Source: Hetaerina americana
Taxonomy: Eukaryota; Arthropoda; Insecta; Odonata; Calopterygidae
Direction of reading: 5' to 3'
DNA length: 64,000 nucleotides
Assembly: GCA_022747635.1 (NCBI GenBank)
Contig: JAKTNV010000118.1
Location: forward strand, 806,501 to 870,500
Within the stretch, counting starts at the first letter, position 1. Each line of letters opens with the position of its first letter. Positions 22,970-35,860 of the stretch are shown here, in pieces. Both the position numbers and the translations under genes were made by a program. Below the pieces are notes generated by a model, which ran no database searches, had not been told where the DNA came from, and saw only the letters and a list, made by a program, of their open reading frames with translations.

Positions 22970-23377
22970 ATAGCTGCCTTGACAGCAGGACGTGCCTGTG
23001 TTCACCGAGTGTCTAAAATCGCCGGCGTCCGAGGCTTCGGCCGCCGGGGTTTGGAGAGCGGCACTGCCGGACTCTCTCGGAAATCGAGGTTCCGATCGTG
23101 TTTTGTTTCGAGCGGCGGTTGACCGCCTAGTTCATCAAGAAGCGTGGAGTTTGACTCTCGACTTCTTCCGCCGGGAAGGCCGTGCTTTTGTTTTGTTTAG
23201 TGGATCAAGACTGACCTTGACTCCTGGTGTAGAGCTTAGGCTCCTTTTGTTTGCTACCGACGGGTGCGTGTGGCGGGGAGGGAGCGTTCGTGAGTGTTTT
23301 ATTTCCCTTTAAAGTGCTCGTTTTTTTTTGTTGCGCTTTCCTTCTTCATGCTAGTGTGCTGAATTTGATTTCTTCAA
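22970..23377 (+). other. 5' leader of the gag-like retrotransposon
   Basis: GC-rich sequence between the SINE pair and the ORF1 start, without long ORFs in the ORF1 frame. Probably the element's 5' UTR and internal promoter. The exact 5' end is not determined. Confidence 0.45.
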
Positions 23378-24469
23378 ATGGCTGTGCGCCGCTTAAACAC
23401 GCTCGCCTTGCAAGTTGACGAGAAGGCGAAGCCCCCTACCCCGTTGGAGGTCCACCTCTTCACGTTAGAGTCGCTGGGCCTCACACCCGAAGAGATAGTG
23501 GCGATCCAATTTGGATACAATCGCCATTTGATATTCCTGAAGTTGGCAACCGAAGCTACAATGACTAGGATTTTAGACAATACTCCGCGGAAACTACCGT
23601 TTCCGTCTTTAAGTGACCAGAGGACGACAATAACAATTGACGAGACTTCCGGCAGCCCGTGTAATGTCAGGGTTCTTTGTCTCCCCGTGGAGACCCCATT
23701 GGAAGACATAACAGGCGAGCTCCAACGCTTTGGTAAAATCCATCGCTCGTGGGAGAACAGGTGGGAGGGAGACAAGATGGCGCGGGTGCTTACTGGCACC
23801 AGGGTTGTGCGGATGACGGTCGAGAGAAATATCCCCTCGTACCTCCACATCGGCGGCAACCGGGCCATCATCATCTATGAGGGTCAGCGCCGCACTTGCG
23901 CCCGCTGTAACCAAGAAGGTCACGAGCGCAAGACCTGCCCTCTGAACCAGGGAGGTAAGAGCTATGTGGAGGCAATGACGATGCCCTCCAACCCTAACGC
24001 CGCCGTGGAGATGGACGAGCCCGAAGTGGCTGTGGAGGAGAGAGCGCGGTCGCTTCTACTCATCGAGGGTGCGGTCCCGGCTGCTCCCGTTGGTCCCCCG
24101 CATCTCCCTTCAATTGGAGGGAAATGTCAGCGGGAGCGAAAATCGTCAACGGAGGAAAGGGAACCGAAAAAAAAGAGGACAGACAAACCCAAGCTCCTGG
24201 TCTTGAATACCGATCTACAAATGGCTCACGTACCTACCACCTCGCCTAATATCACACGACCTCCAGCCCCCGTCTCCGTGAGCTCGTCAAATGAGGAGGG
24301 ATGGTCTTTCGCCCCCCCTCCCCCCGCTCACGCCATCGACGCCCTCGCTACGCGATCCTTGCATCACGGGTTTCAAACACCCGGAGAACCTCTGGTGACA
24401 GGGTATTTATTCGCCGTTTGGCGGGATTTCGTGTTTGAATGTGTATTTGGCCGCCATAAGCGGAAGTAA
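23378..24469 (+). CDS. Gag-like ORF1 of a non-LTR retrotransposon (CCHC zinc knuckle)
   Basis: An intact 363-codon frame encodes a nucleic-acid-binding ORF1 protein that would package element RNA. Residues 1-165 form a region resembling two non-canonical RRM-like folds (VHLFTLESLGLTPEEI, then RVLCLPVETPLEDITGELQR). A CX2CX4HX4C knuckle (CARCNQEGHERKTC) lies at about residues 174-187. Then come an acidic stretch, a basic patch (EREPKKKRTDKPK) and a Pro-rich tail. No endonuclease or RT follows; after the stop comes unrelated sequence. The last 20-25 codons come from a short repeat also found at 22286-22336, so the C-terminus is probably not original. An I/R1-group origin is likely but not certain. 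Confidence 0.82.
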   Translation: MAVRRLNTLALQVDEKAKPPTPLEVHLFTLESLGLTPEEIVAIQFGYNRHLIFLKLATEATMTRILDNTPRKLPFPSLSDQRTTITIDETSGSPCNVRVLCLPVETPLEDITGELQRFGKIHRSWENRWEGDKMARVLTGTRVVRMTVERNIPSYLHIGGNRAIIIYEGQRRTCARCNQEGHERKTCPLNQGGKSYVEAMTMPSNPNAAVEMDEPEVAVEERARSLLLIEGAVPAAPVGPPHLPSIGGKCQRERKSSTEEREPKKKRTDKPKLLVLNTDLQMAHVPTTSPNITRPPAPVSVSSSNEEGWSFAPPPPAHAIDALATRSLHHGFQTPGEPLVTGYLFAVWRDFVFECVFGRHKRK

Positions 24470-26699
24470 ACGGGGGGGTTCATTTTTGTCGCTCTTCCCC
24501 TCTTGAGGAGCATCAACGGGGAGCTGGCCTTCGTCCACGTCGCTGCGTGCCCATTTGCATTCGAATAAAGGACGTCCAGATTCATTAGAATACCAATAAA
24601 TCATGGACCTGCAGTGGAAGAGAAGCGAAGAGATCCCTCAAAAGGGGACTATCTTAAGAGAGCAATTGCGTTTGGACAGTGGATTTTTTCATTTCGGCGG
24701 AAATATTAACTGTGATATTTAAGTCAATGGTTTGAATTAACCATTATGGTTACGAAAAGGGATTTTCGTCGGAATGAGCGATCACCAACGCCTAGCCAAG
24801 CGCTGTCCCAAGCACGGCGAAGTTAATGTCCGTCGAGGGCGTTCGCGTCGACACTGGAAGGAGGAAGACGATGGACCGAGAGGTGCACCGATCTCCGGTT
24901 GACAACCCTTTTCAATGGAATGCCATTTATTGACAGATTTTTCCGGTCAGTGGCATTTATTATTAGCACTGACCGCCATTTTTACGCCTTTCGCGCGATG
25001 GCAGTAGTCGGCCATTGGCAGTGCCAATTCCAATCAATGCAGTTGGCGTCTCATGTCCGCGTTTCCGCCCGCCGCGTTTCTTTTTCGCGAATGCGATATT
25101 CGTGCTGGCGTGATGTTACGCGAGGCTTCCTCTCTCGCCGGGCGCGCATTGGTGAGTAATGGAGGGGAGGGGAGGCGGTGGCATTCCAGCATTTGACGTG
25201 CCGGTGTGCCCTGCATCGGCGATGAGGGTGGTGGTGCTGGCCCGAGGTGTCTTCCCAAGGCCGTCGACTCTCGCCCCTGGTCACATCGCTGCGCGCGCAC
25301 GTTGCTTCGAGCGGGCTCCCGACGGGCGTTCCTGATGGCCAGGCGAAGAAGGGATTCCACGGCGGACGAAATCATTATTTCACCTCGCACGCTAAGGATC
25401 TGAAACTTAACAACAATCAGGGGTGAGTCGGCCCTGGATGAAGTCAATGTTGTGGTTTTGCTCGTGATGCTGGGGAAAACAATGCATGGGCTCCCACTGG
25501 AAATGGGTGATGACATGGCTGGGACATTGCTATTATTTGTTAGTCGAAGCAAGAAGCCCTCTCGCACGCGGCTCGAGAGAACATTCGCCATCTTCTGGTG
25601 CAGCACCGCCCGCCCCCCTGTCGCTGTGGGTGGAATGAAAACTTGAGAATTATCGGGGAAAGAGGTGTAGTGTTGCGAAACGACTCGATCCGTTGCCTGC
25701 TGACTGCGACAGACGCCACCCTTCGGCGCCCGATGCACTTAGTATTGCAGTGACGAGCGGCTCGCGTTTCTCTCGCGAGGCCCTTGGACAGGAAGGACTC
25801 TCGCCTTCCCTCGTAATTACGTAAAGGAAATAACGTCGACGGATTGCATTACTAACTCTTCGGTGGAAACCACAGTTCGTATTGTTTTATTTTCCCGCAC
25901 ATTTCGTCGGATCGACGACAGGGGGCTAAGCGAAGGTTGTACGGGTCAATTAAATAGTTTGCAGGTGCGATTCCTCTTGGGTCGTGCGATAATTTTATCC
26001 TCAAATCATTCCATTCAGTCTCTTGGTAGCAGTCACCCTCCAACCTTAAATCCTGTTCGTCTTCTCGGTGCTTCGACTTAGGTCCGAGTACATCAGAGCA
26101 CTATTAAACCAAATTAAGAGACATCTGTTTGATTCCGCGGGGATCGGTGTGCCGTTGTCCGTAGCACCCCGAAGGGCGGATACCCCAAGAGAAGAGCGGC
26201 AACTCCTCTCGCCCCGCGGTGCCCTTCAGCGCGGCCCTCGACGAGTGAGTGGCCCGCCAGCGGGTCGCGAGGAAGGAGTCGGCCACCCCGGGCGGCCCCT
26301 GGCAGGGAATTAGACTGTATGACCCCGGTGTTCGAATCTGGAAACCTTACCGAACTCTACCTCTGCTTCTTGGGTATGTGCCACGATTTCCTGGTACGTA
26401 GAACGGTCAAGGGATGAGGATCTCCCTCCAGTTCCCGTGATTCCGCATTGATTCAGTCGCGCCCTCAAAAACCACGTGCGTGCCTAGAATGACACCGTGG
26501 GCAGTGGTCTCTCGTGCTCCAGCTGCTTGTTCCGTGTCTCCTTCTCGTCTTTAGCATTTTGTATTCCTTTTCATCCGCCGCTCCCCACTCCAGTGCGTCA
26601 TCTCCTTGGGAGGTTCTCACGCCTCGTGGTCGCCGCACCATGGTGCATCGCCTTCGTAGGCCACGCGGCCGAGAGCCAGTCAGGTAACATGTAGCAGTG
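24470..26699. other. Non-coding; CpG-rich patch at about 25000-25800
   Basis: No supported gene. 25000-25800 is CpG-rich with opposing ORFs (for example 25034-25738 minus and 25206-25403 plus) and no domain. 26140-26310 is also GC-rich. Either could be regulatory, but no core element is recognised. Confidence 0.35.
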
Positions 26700-26935
26700 T
26701 AGTAGTATTGAGGGGAGGCGACCGACGGCCGAGGTCACATGCGCCATCAGGGATGGATGGGAGAGAATGAAGGGTAGAGAGAAGAAACCCGGCGTCGGCA
26801 TTAGCCCACTCTTAACGAAAGACGCCGAGGGATCCGCAGCTTAACGTCCCATCCAACGGACGTCGTACTCACATAAAAAGGGCTCTCCACAGAGCACCTC
26901 AGGTAGGGATCGGGATGCCACCGAAAAAGCAGGTC
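26700..26935 (-). mobile_element. SINE-2 copy
   Basis: It shares GAGGGGAGGCGACC, AGAGAAACCCGGCG, TTAGCC.ACTCTTAA and GACGTCCCATCC blocks with copies at 30300 and 42755. The full copy at 42755-43065 shows a tRNA-like head on the minus strand, fixing the orientation. The head is missing here. Confidence 0.78.
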
Positions 26936-27084
26936 GGGCCTCGTGCCAGAACAGACTCGTTAATGTTAATGAAGTCAGGTAATCTCGCCATCTGCTGGCC
27001 GCTGATCGATATATTAATCGAGGCAGATGAGCGTCGGACGACTTGGAAAAGAAAAGAGAAAGGATGTCGATAAGGGTTAATTTT

Positions 27085-27590
27085 AGTACCCTGGAAGCCA
27101 CCGCTAGGGTGTGTGGCAAGGGGTGAATACACACCAGACTAATTTTTACCCGAAAATGAGCCCTACCGTGGTCGGATAATGCTATTCTGATCCCATATCG
27201 TTCGTGGAAAACATGATATCTTAAATTTCTCTGTTCTAAATTTGATCTCTCTAATTTTATAAGAATGATCTCTCTTATCGTAGTTCGTTGGGGGTAATAA
27301 AAACAAATTTTCAGCGCCACTGCCGACGAGACGTCCTTCCAATTTATGCAGTAGATTTAACCTGTAATTTAACCTCCGCTCCGTGAGTGATTCCCAGCCA
27401 GGCTCCTCTAATATTTTGGATACGCTACTAAGTTTATCCTAGCAACGTATTGTGCGAGTAATCTGGCTCCTCTACGCTGAACGCGATCCAATTCGGCAAT
27501 CAATCCAACTTCGCGAGGATCCCATAATATACTAGCTGCATATTTTAAATGAGGCCTAACCAGGGATAGATAACATTTCTGTTTAATATA
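27085..27590 (-). pseudogene. LINE-A fragment, RT C-terminus and 3' end
   Basis: The left edge has the 3' signature (ACCCTGGAAGCCACCGCTAG, then TGTGGCAAGGGGTG). Farther right the sequence closely parallels 17465-17950, including TCTGGCTCCTCTACGCTGAA. The right edge meets a + strand LINE-A copy, giving a head-to-head arrangement. Confidence 0.8.
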
Positions 27591-27599
27591 TTCCTAAAA

Positions 27600-28410
27600 T
27601 TTACGAAAGGATAAGGATGGTAGATGACCAGGAATGCCAGATTGTGGAATACAAAAAGCATGAAAACAGCCATGGTGAAATGTAACTCATTCGCTAAATT
27701 TTGGGAATAGCAAACAAAAAGTTAGGATTCTTCGAAAGGATACTTGAGAAATTTTGATGGAAATGTGCTAGAGATCTGTTACATATTTTACGTTGGTCAT
27801 GCTCCAAATAGTATGCTGTGAGTGTACGGGATCCTCACGAAGTAGGCCTAGTTTTGCAACTAGATAGAGTTCAACGTAGAGCAGCTATGTTTGTGAAAAG
27901 TTGTTATGAACAAGGTAGCAGTGTTACGATACTACTATTGGAAGAATTAGGATGGGAGCCACTAGTTGACCTCATGTTGAAACACAGGATAAATTTACTG
28001 CGTAAATTTGAGGCGGGCTACCCATCCGAGGATGTTTAAGGCATAGTATTACATGCCCCGACTTACAATGTAAGATAAGATCACGAACGTGAAATCAAGG
28101 AGATTTATGGTAAAACGGATAGATACAAAATGTTGTCGTTTTCCTCGTACGATGAGAAATCAAAACAGATATGATCGCAGGTGCGAAGAGGATGTTTAGT
28201 AGTGGTCGTGTTTATATTTCGTCGATATCCTGCATGTATTTTTAAATATGTAAACACATCTTCATAACATTGTTTCCTCATGCTTTGATCATGAACTTTG
28301 TTCGAGTGCACCATCGAACTGATATTTGAGTAGAGATGTAATGTTGTCTTTGTGCGTGGTGGTCTAAAAGCACCCGCCAGACGCCTGCGGGTTTATGTGT
28401 GGATGTAGGG
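27600..28410 (+). pseudogene. LINE-A fragment, RT C-terminus to 3' end
   Basis: The + strand encodes LQLDRVQRRAAMFVKSCYEQ and LLEELGWEPLVDLMLKHRIN (27850-28040), then a 3' UTR. It ends with a diverged tail (CCAGACGCCTGCGGG, then TGTGGATGTAG) near 28370-28410. Upstream codons are heavily broken. Confidence 0.78.
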
Positions 28411-29724
28411 GATGAAGTGAAAGCTTATCAGTTCAGCAATTGAATTTTTCCGCTCATGATATTTGCATCCGATAGGAAAATGCTGCCCTGCCTGGTATTT
28501 TGTGCTGCGGAAAATTCTATCTCCGAGAGACAGTCTAGCGGCTCATCAAAGGAGTTCTCCCAAGTTCCGAAGAGTAATGAATAGAGCTGTCCCGTGTCGG
28601 CTCCCCTACCCCATCCCGCTGAGGCGATGGAGATCAATGTTGCCTCCATTCCTCAATCCGCGAGCACTTGCCCTCCGAAAGCCAAATCACGAATGGATGG
28701 AGAATTGGCCGCCGGTCGTGAGCACTTCGCTCCCTAGACTTATGCCAGGGGGAAATATCCATTGCCCCCCCATCCCTACTAACCACACGCTTCGGTTTCG
28801 CAGTCCCATATCGACCGTTAGGTGCCGGAGTGTTTGCAAAGGGCGGCACTGCTTCCCGCCCCACTGAGCCCGACTTCGGCTGTCCCCGGCGAAGGGACGT
28901 GAGGCGGGGTGTCGTGGCGCAGGCGCAGTGGGGAAGCCCTGGTTGCGGGGCTACTCCCGCCTCTCGACTGCAGGAATGCCTCACATAGATAGAGGTCTCT
29001 CTTTATTTGGGCGAAATTTGGACCAAATGGTCCCTTCTTCCATTTAATCCATGCGCTCTCATAGACGGGAGCGAAATAGCAAGCAGTTCGTTTCATCAGG
29101 TGACAGTGCCACCAATCACGCGTGTTGTGTTGATATGTTGGATAGAAATTTTGAGTTAAGGTCTGCTATTATGTACATAATGTGATAAATAAGAATTACC
29201 ACTTTATAAAAGATTAACACAAAAAATGAATGGAAAAAGATGATGCTGGTGCTTATATAAACTCAAGATATGGCAATATTGACTGTTGTCGTATTCTTAA
29301 TTATTAGGAAGTACAAAATTCTTTTAAAAAATTAATAATTCTAATTATTTATATAATTATTATTCTCAAATCTAATTGATTAAAATCATTCTTTGGAAAA
29401 TCAGGAATGACAATGGCAAGAAACCAAAGTCGTAATAGTAATTGTAAACACATTCGATTCACCAGCGAAGACAAGATTAAACGCTGCGTGGATATTTGGC
29501 ACGTAAATTCTTCGGTACATGCTCACGTACACGAGTTGCTGCTGTGTGTATTTGCCTATGTGTGTACGTTAGAATTGGTTTTGCATGTATGCATTCATCT
29601 TTGCGGGTGTGTGTTTGGAGTGCCTTTGCTTGTTTTGCATGTGGTTGCATTTCATTTTACGAGCGGTGTCCCCACTCCTACGGGCGGTTGTGTTCATGTA
29701 ACTGTAGATCCAGGCTTATCAAAA
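28411..29724. other. Non-coding; GC-rich to 28980, then AT-rich
   Basis: 28560-28980 is GC-rich with opposing ORFs lacking domains. 29120-29400 is AT-rich. The + ORF 29407-30015 (202 codons) shows no domain and overlaps an RT remnant on the other strand, so I do not call it a gene. Confidence 0.4.
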
Positions 29725-30000
29725 ATTCAAGAATATCTCCCGTCAACCTCATGGTTATTTTCGCCAGATATCGAAACTTTGTGGACGAAAAGGGCTATTT
29801 GTGTCTCGCACAGTCCACCCTTTTGGAATCCATGCCGTCTCCATATCAATGAAAGTATATCCTGGCTATCGATATGCCTCAGTATAGATGTTCCGATAAA
29901 TTTCATCGGGGCCGGGAGACTCGTGTTCGTGACTGAATGTTTCCAACTGACGCAGTATTTCACGACACGATATATGTTTGGTATCAATTCATCGCACATT
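29725..30000 (-). pseudogene. Decayed non-LTR RT N-terminal motif
   Basis: On the minus strand at about 29870-29965: REILRQLETFSHEH, then SPGPDEIYRNIYTEAY. This corresponds to the 'KSPGPDGIP' RT motif. Only this block is clear. Confidence 0.55.
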
Positions 30001-30299
30001 GCAGTGACGGGTTAATATCGCGTTATTTGTTCTCCTGACATGGATCAAATACATTTTCGAAGGAGGAGTTCCGTAAAATAGCTTGCTCCAAGCTGGACGT
30101 TATTTTTTGCCATTTCCCGCCTTTTAGTGAGCGCCGCGGCGACGCATTTCCTTGGACTTCTCTCACGGGCGACCAGTAAGCATTGGGATGATTGCCCTCC
30201 AATGAGTCTCCTCTTACAGTTACTCTTGGAATCAGGCAGCCCCTCCCGAAAGGACTTCTGCCGAGGACTTTGACTTTTTTTACTTTTTGTAGTAGAAGT

Positions 30300-30480
30300 A
30301 TTCAGGGGAGGCGACCGACAGCTGAGGTCATTTGCACCATTAGGGATGGACAGGAACGGATGAAGGGTGGAGAGAAACCCGGCGTCGGCATTAGCCTACT
30401 CTTAATGACGAAAGGCGCCAAGGGGTCCGCAGCTTGACGTCCCATCCGACGGACGGCGTACTAATTCAAAGCGCAGCTTT
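30300..30480 (-). mobile_element. SINE-2 copy
   Basis: Blocks AGGGGAGGCGACCGAC, GAGAGAAACCCGGCGTCGGC and GACGTCCCATCCGACGGACG match 26700-26900 and 42755-42920. The tRNA-like head is absent. Confidence 0.78.
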
Positions 30481-31234
30481 ACGATCGCCAACCCACTCTT
30501 CGACAAATACTTTCAGACCTGCTCTGGTAGTTTTTGTTGCCAAATGAATAGAGTTAGTTGCCCCTGGTCGGCGATAACATTAATTGATGTAGAATGCTAT
30601 TATAAAATGTGTCCAAAAGCGATTCGCAGATGCAATATGTCTCTACCGCCCGTTTCGAAACAGTAAATCCTCTCCAATATTGAGGAAAGATTGAAATACT
30701 ATATACAATCATCGCATCCACACATGCAGATCCTGCGTTTGCCTTTCCAGCCCCAATACTTGGCTGTGATTTGCATTTATGGGCCCATAATAAGCGCGAA
30801 AGTAGACTTCAGTGTTTAAAGAACCCTTTTACTCTATGGTTTCTCTTTCGCTTTCAGTAAATGACTCAGGTCTGCTGACTTGCAAGTATTTCGGAAGCAA
30901 TGAACTCATTTCTTTGTCATCTCCATCTTTCCTTTAAACCGAGAATGCTATTGGTAATATTTCGCAGACTGCGATTCCTATCGATAACCGGCACTCAGTT
31001 CCCGCAATGATATCGGCATCTGCACTCCCAATGAGGTGATGCGATGCTCTTCAGCTCCCATATTTTTTTAAACTACGTCTGATTACCGAGATCTCCTCTT
31101 TATCCTTTATCAGGGTAATCATGTTATTGTGTCTGCGTGAGTTATGTCTCATTATCGCTAGCGTTGATTTATTATTAAATAGGGGAAGCAAGGGTCAAAG
31201 AGTGATCCGGTGGGACTAAAAGTGCTGGAACTTA
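30481..31234. other. Mostly non-coding; LINE-A endonuclease remnant at about 30890-31090 (minus)
   Basis: At 30950-31060 the sequence parallels 18965-19060 of the LINE-A endonuclease region (CGATAACC, then GATATCGGCATCTG and CAATGAGGTGATG). It is very diverged. The rest shows nothing recognisable. Confidence 0.45.
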
Positions 31235-31410
31235 CAGTGCAACAAGTTTAGAGTGTAAAAGTCATTAACCTTGACCGGGATCCAGATTCCGGGCGAGGTG
31301 AATGATTTTTACGCTCAGAAATTGTAGAATTTTAATGCACGTATAGATGCGGAAGACTCCGTCAAAAGTTACTGTCGCTGCATCTCCCTCAGTTTCTTGG
31401 AATTTGCTGG
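31235..31410. repeat. Fold-back family B, diverged copy
   Basis: It matches 5495-5640 but has a longer loop, with GACCGGGATCCAGATTCC between the arms, and several arm mismatches. It shares the downstream GACTCCGT.AAAAGTT segment. Confidence 0.72.
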
Positions 31411-31694
31411 ATCTTACTCTGTTTTCACGCAAATATGACCTGAACTATTTCCTACTAACTATTCTAAACCCTTGAAACGTGTTCGCGTAACCTTCGCGCC
31501 TTCAACTGCAAATGCCTCGGCCGTACGTAACCCCGGAGCGATCGAGGGACTGCCGACGCGATGAGAAGACAAAGTCTGCTCCCTTTACCCGGAAAAATCC
31601 CCCCATTTATTAATTAAAACCCTTTATACGACTCCAAACGAGCGGACCTCGGTTAATGCGTGGCACGATTCTACGAAATGTTAACTTTACTTGA
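31411..31694. other. Non-coding, no recognised feature
   Basis: No repeat or gene recognised. Confidence 0.3.
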
Positions 31695-31870
31695 AACGCT
31701 ACATAAATACCCCGCGACACACCCAGAATATGTGTGGCAGGGGTTGCAATCAGCGGGTGGGATGGGTAAGGGATAAGGGAGAGGAAGTATGATTAAAAGG
31801 ATAGGAAAGCGAAAACAAATTTTCCATAAAAAAGCCGAAAAAACGTGCAAATCCATACACATACATGCCG
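31695..31870 (-). mobile_element. LINE-A 3' UTR fragment
   Basis: CTACATAAATACCCCGCG and TGTGTGGCAGGGG, followed by GGGTAAGGGATAAGGG, match the 3' terminal part at 16360-16440. No coding part remains. Confidence 0.68.
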
Positions 31871-32424
31871 GTGGAAAACGCAGTTCCGAACAAGTTTTAA
31901 TGTCGCACCCTTAAAGAGTTCTTTGGTTGACGAGAAAGGAGGGAGCGGGAATGAGTAGTGAAAGTATCAGTAGTAGTAGTAGTGGGAATGAACAGTGGGA
32001 AGGGGAATCAATCAATGGCCGTGCAAATCATGATCTCCACCCCCCGACGTCACACCCTGTGACTGTGGCACAGCGCCGTCGCCAGCGGACGGCATCGCCC
32101 CCAGGGAATGCCACGAAAGGACATTTGTAGAGTGTTTTAACATGCACCACTTTAATTGCACGCCAGTCCCACGAAGGGATTTGCCAACGAAACACACGGG
32201 AATGCATTTGAGTAGAGCTAATTATTCCCTAGACGCAGTGGGTTGCAAGTGGAATATTTTTGCTATCCCTAACCCTGCAGTTGCTTTCCCGTATTGTCCG
32301 TGGGAAAAAGAAGTCCTTGAGTCTGCTGGTTCTGGCATCTGTTTCCCGAATTTCGTATACATGGCCCAGAGTATGTAGGAGTACGAATAATTTGCCAGAC
32401 GTCGGTGCTGAAGCATGTGGATTT

Positions 32425-32510
32425 GAATTTATTTAGTAAGTTCTACCTAGCATTGCATCGTCTTTCTTCTAATGATTCCCACCCCAACTCCATTAGCATT
32501 TCAGTGATGG
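32425..32510 (-). mobile_element. LINE-A scrap, RT C-terminus
   Basis: TAATGATTCCCACCCCAACTCC corresponds to the 'ELGWESL' codons on the minus strand. Very short. Confidence 0.45.
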
Positions 32511-32671
32511 ATAAATATTAGTTCTTTCCTCACATAATCAGGAATTTTAATAGATAGTGGAAGTCAAACAGTTAACAGTAAAATAAATCGAATCACCAGC
32601 GAGAACAAGACGATCGTGTACGTCTAGTGCATGTGCTTATGTCGTAAACCAGTTGCTTTTTTACGTATATA

Positions 32672-33637
<966 letters not shown>

Positions 33638-33714
33638 TTATATTCGTCTATGCGGGTCTTAATTAGAATGGTTTTGTTTTTCATGTAGTTGTATTATTTC
33701 TTGCTGGTGGTGTT

Positions 33715-33775
33715 CTAGAACCCCCTGCCGCACGCCGTTTCTGCGGCTCGCGGTGTATTGTGAAGATGTACGTAT
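33715..33775 (+). mobile_element. LINE-A 3' end
   Basis: CCCCCTGCCGCACGCCGTTT, GCGGCTCGCGG, then GAAGATGTA is the 3' signature in + orientation. No coding part is attached. Confidence 0.6.
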
Positions 33776-33834
33776 AATTCTAAATCTTCGTTATAAATGT
33801 ATCTGCTGGTATAATGTCCAAAACAAGTTGCTTA

Positions 33835-34620
33835 CTGACCTCCGGTTCGTAGAACATGACGACTTCTCGTTATCTCATTATAAATCCACCGTCTAATTGA
33901 TATTTGATTAATGTTAGACCACTGGTGAATATTGTCTCTTTTGAGAAGTGATGGTGCGGAAGGTGGAAAGTCACGTTTGAACGAGTGAACCACTTTTGGA
34001 GCGAACTTTAATGTCACTAGGTTGTGGGCTCGACCTCTTTTGGGGAAATCATGGTAATGATCTAGGTGGACGCCTGAGAAATGATATAATTGATGAACGC
34101 ATAAAGGAAACATGGCGGACCGATCACGCTTCCTTGTGGGACACGACTTTGCGGCGGCTTATGCACACGCGGATGCAGACATCCTTTGAGGTTGTTATTG
34201 CGTCGGACGATACGCCATCTATAGCGACCATTTTCTGGCGATATATTAAAAATTGACGAATCCAGTCTATTGCACACTTATCTATCCCGTATCTTCCCAA
34301 CTTTTGGAGTAACTTCCTATGGGGGACTTAGTCGAATGCCATATTAAAATCGAGAAATATAGTATCGATTTCAATATTATTTTCATGTGGGACTAAACTA
34401 TCATGAAACGTGCCATCTACGTCTCGCAAGATATTACCTTACGAAAACCTTGTTGGTTTTTTGTAAGTAATCTCTGATAATAGAGATATTTCATGACTGA
34501 ATGTACAGTTATGTATTCTAAGATTTTGATTAAGATGGATGTGAAAGAGAGGGGTCCGGATGGGAAAGTGTTAGATTGTTGTGAGCCATTTGCCGGAAAG
34601 CTTGGCCGCAAAAGGTTTCC
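33835..34620 (-). pseudogene. LINE-A reverse transcriptase fragment, palm
   Basis: On the minus strand: SLTSILIKILEYI-like codons, then LLTKNQQGFRKVISCET (34417-34580), IFLDFNMAFD (about 34330-34360, motif A) and SRVPQGSVIGPPCFLYAFIN (about 34095-34160, motif B). Frameshifts separate the pieces. FADD is not visible. Confidence 0.84.
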
Positions 34621-35300
34621 AAGAAATTGACCGCAAATAGTCGCTTTGGCGAATACGTATGCGCCGCATCCGTCGTCACGTTCCCTCTCCCGCTCAAAAG
34701 GCGAGTACTTTCCCGCGAACTCCAGAAGAGTGTCTTAGAGCGGAGAAGCTAAAAGGAGCACTAAATAAAATATTTCAAAATGTCGCAATCAAACTTTTGA
34801 CGTTAAATTGCAGAAGGTGCCCATTCCACGTAAATTGCTCCATTTCAAACTCCTGTGTCGAGAAAAAGTTGATCTCATGACGATTGACAGATAACGCGAA
34901 AGTAAGGGGTAGACTGTAGACAGGGTGGAAGAGTCTTCTTTCTGAGAAACTCGGAATGCAGCAAATCCGAATAAAGGGAACTTTTGGCAATATAAAGCGA
35001 TTAGGTGGATGCCACTCAGAACAGTGCTTGCAAGTCGATGTCACCCCGTCGTACTGGCGGCAGCAAAAATCAAACCCACAACAGATAAGTTGTAGATTTC
35101 TACAGGGTACGTAGAATAAGTATCGTGACTGGTTCGCTGTAGCCTCTACGGAGCGGTGGATGGGGGTCCGACCGGTCGGTTCGATAGAGGGGGGTCCCCC
35201 GCCACTCAGGCTCACTTTAGTTCAGTCGCCTCCGGGCATGCGTTGAGACAGGAGGTGGATTTTTGTGACGTGTGATTGTTTGTGATGTTGTCGCGCCAGC
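34621..35300. other. Non-coding, no recognised feature
   Basis: No supported gene. The minus ORF 34775-35215 shows no domain. Confidence 0.35.
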
Positions 35301-35860
35301 ATGGAGCGCACTGTCGAGCAACGCCCGCGTTTCCCGAGTTTAATGCAAAACTTGCATCCGCGTCGGAGACCCTTGAACTCATTAAATAGGCCTATGGGGA
35401 TGATGCCTTAAGCCGCACAAGAGTTTTTGAGTGGCACAAAATGTTTAAGGAAGGCCGGGATCTCGTCGAAGATGAGCACCACGTCGGACGCCCGACGACC
35501 GCTCGAACCGATGCTCAGGTGGCCAGAGTGAAAAAAGTTTGGTACTCTGACAGGCGTTTAACCATCGCCCTTATCAGTGAGGAGACCGGCCTTTCAGTCG
35601 GAATTGTACATACCATTGTAACAGAGGATCTTGCGATGAGGAAAGTGTGCGCGAAGCTGGTGCCGAGAGTCTTGAGCAAGGAAGAAACTGTCGTGGGTAG
35701 GAATTTCGCAAGATATTTTGGACTGCGTCCAGGAAGATGAAGATTTTCTCGACAACGCTATCAAAGGATAGCTCAAAAGGAGCTCAAAGGATATCGGTTT
35801 GACTCAATCGAGGTGGTTCAAGCGGCGATGACAAAGGCTCTACAGAGTATTCCGGAAACC
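35301..35860 (+). pseudogene. Mariner transposase remnant cut off by a minisatellite
   Basis: ATG at 35301 (MERTVEQRP). One frameshift later the DNA-binding half is open from 35441 (MFKEGRDLVEDEHHVGRPTT, then RRLTIALISEETGLS and MRKVCAKLVPRV). The catalytic core is deleted. A C-terminal piece (RFDSIEVVQAAMTKALQSIP, 35790-35850) is followed directly by the pyrimidine-rich array. TIRs not found. Confidence 0.83.

Noticed and set aside
25034..25738. 234-codon minus-strand ORF
   Set aside because: It lies in a CpG-rich patch with open frames on both strands, with no domain or splice support.
29407..30015. 202-codon ORF on the + strand
   Set aside because: No recognisable domain, and it overlaps an RT motif on the opposite strand.
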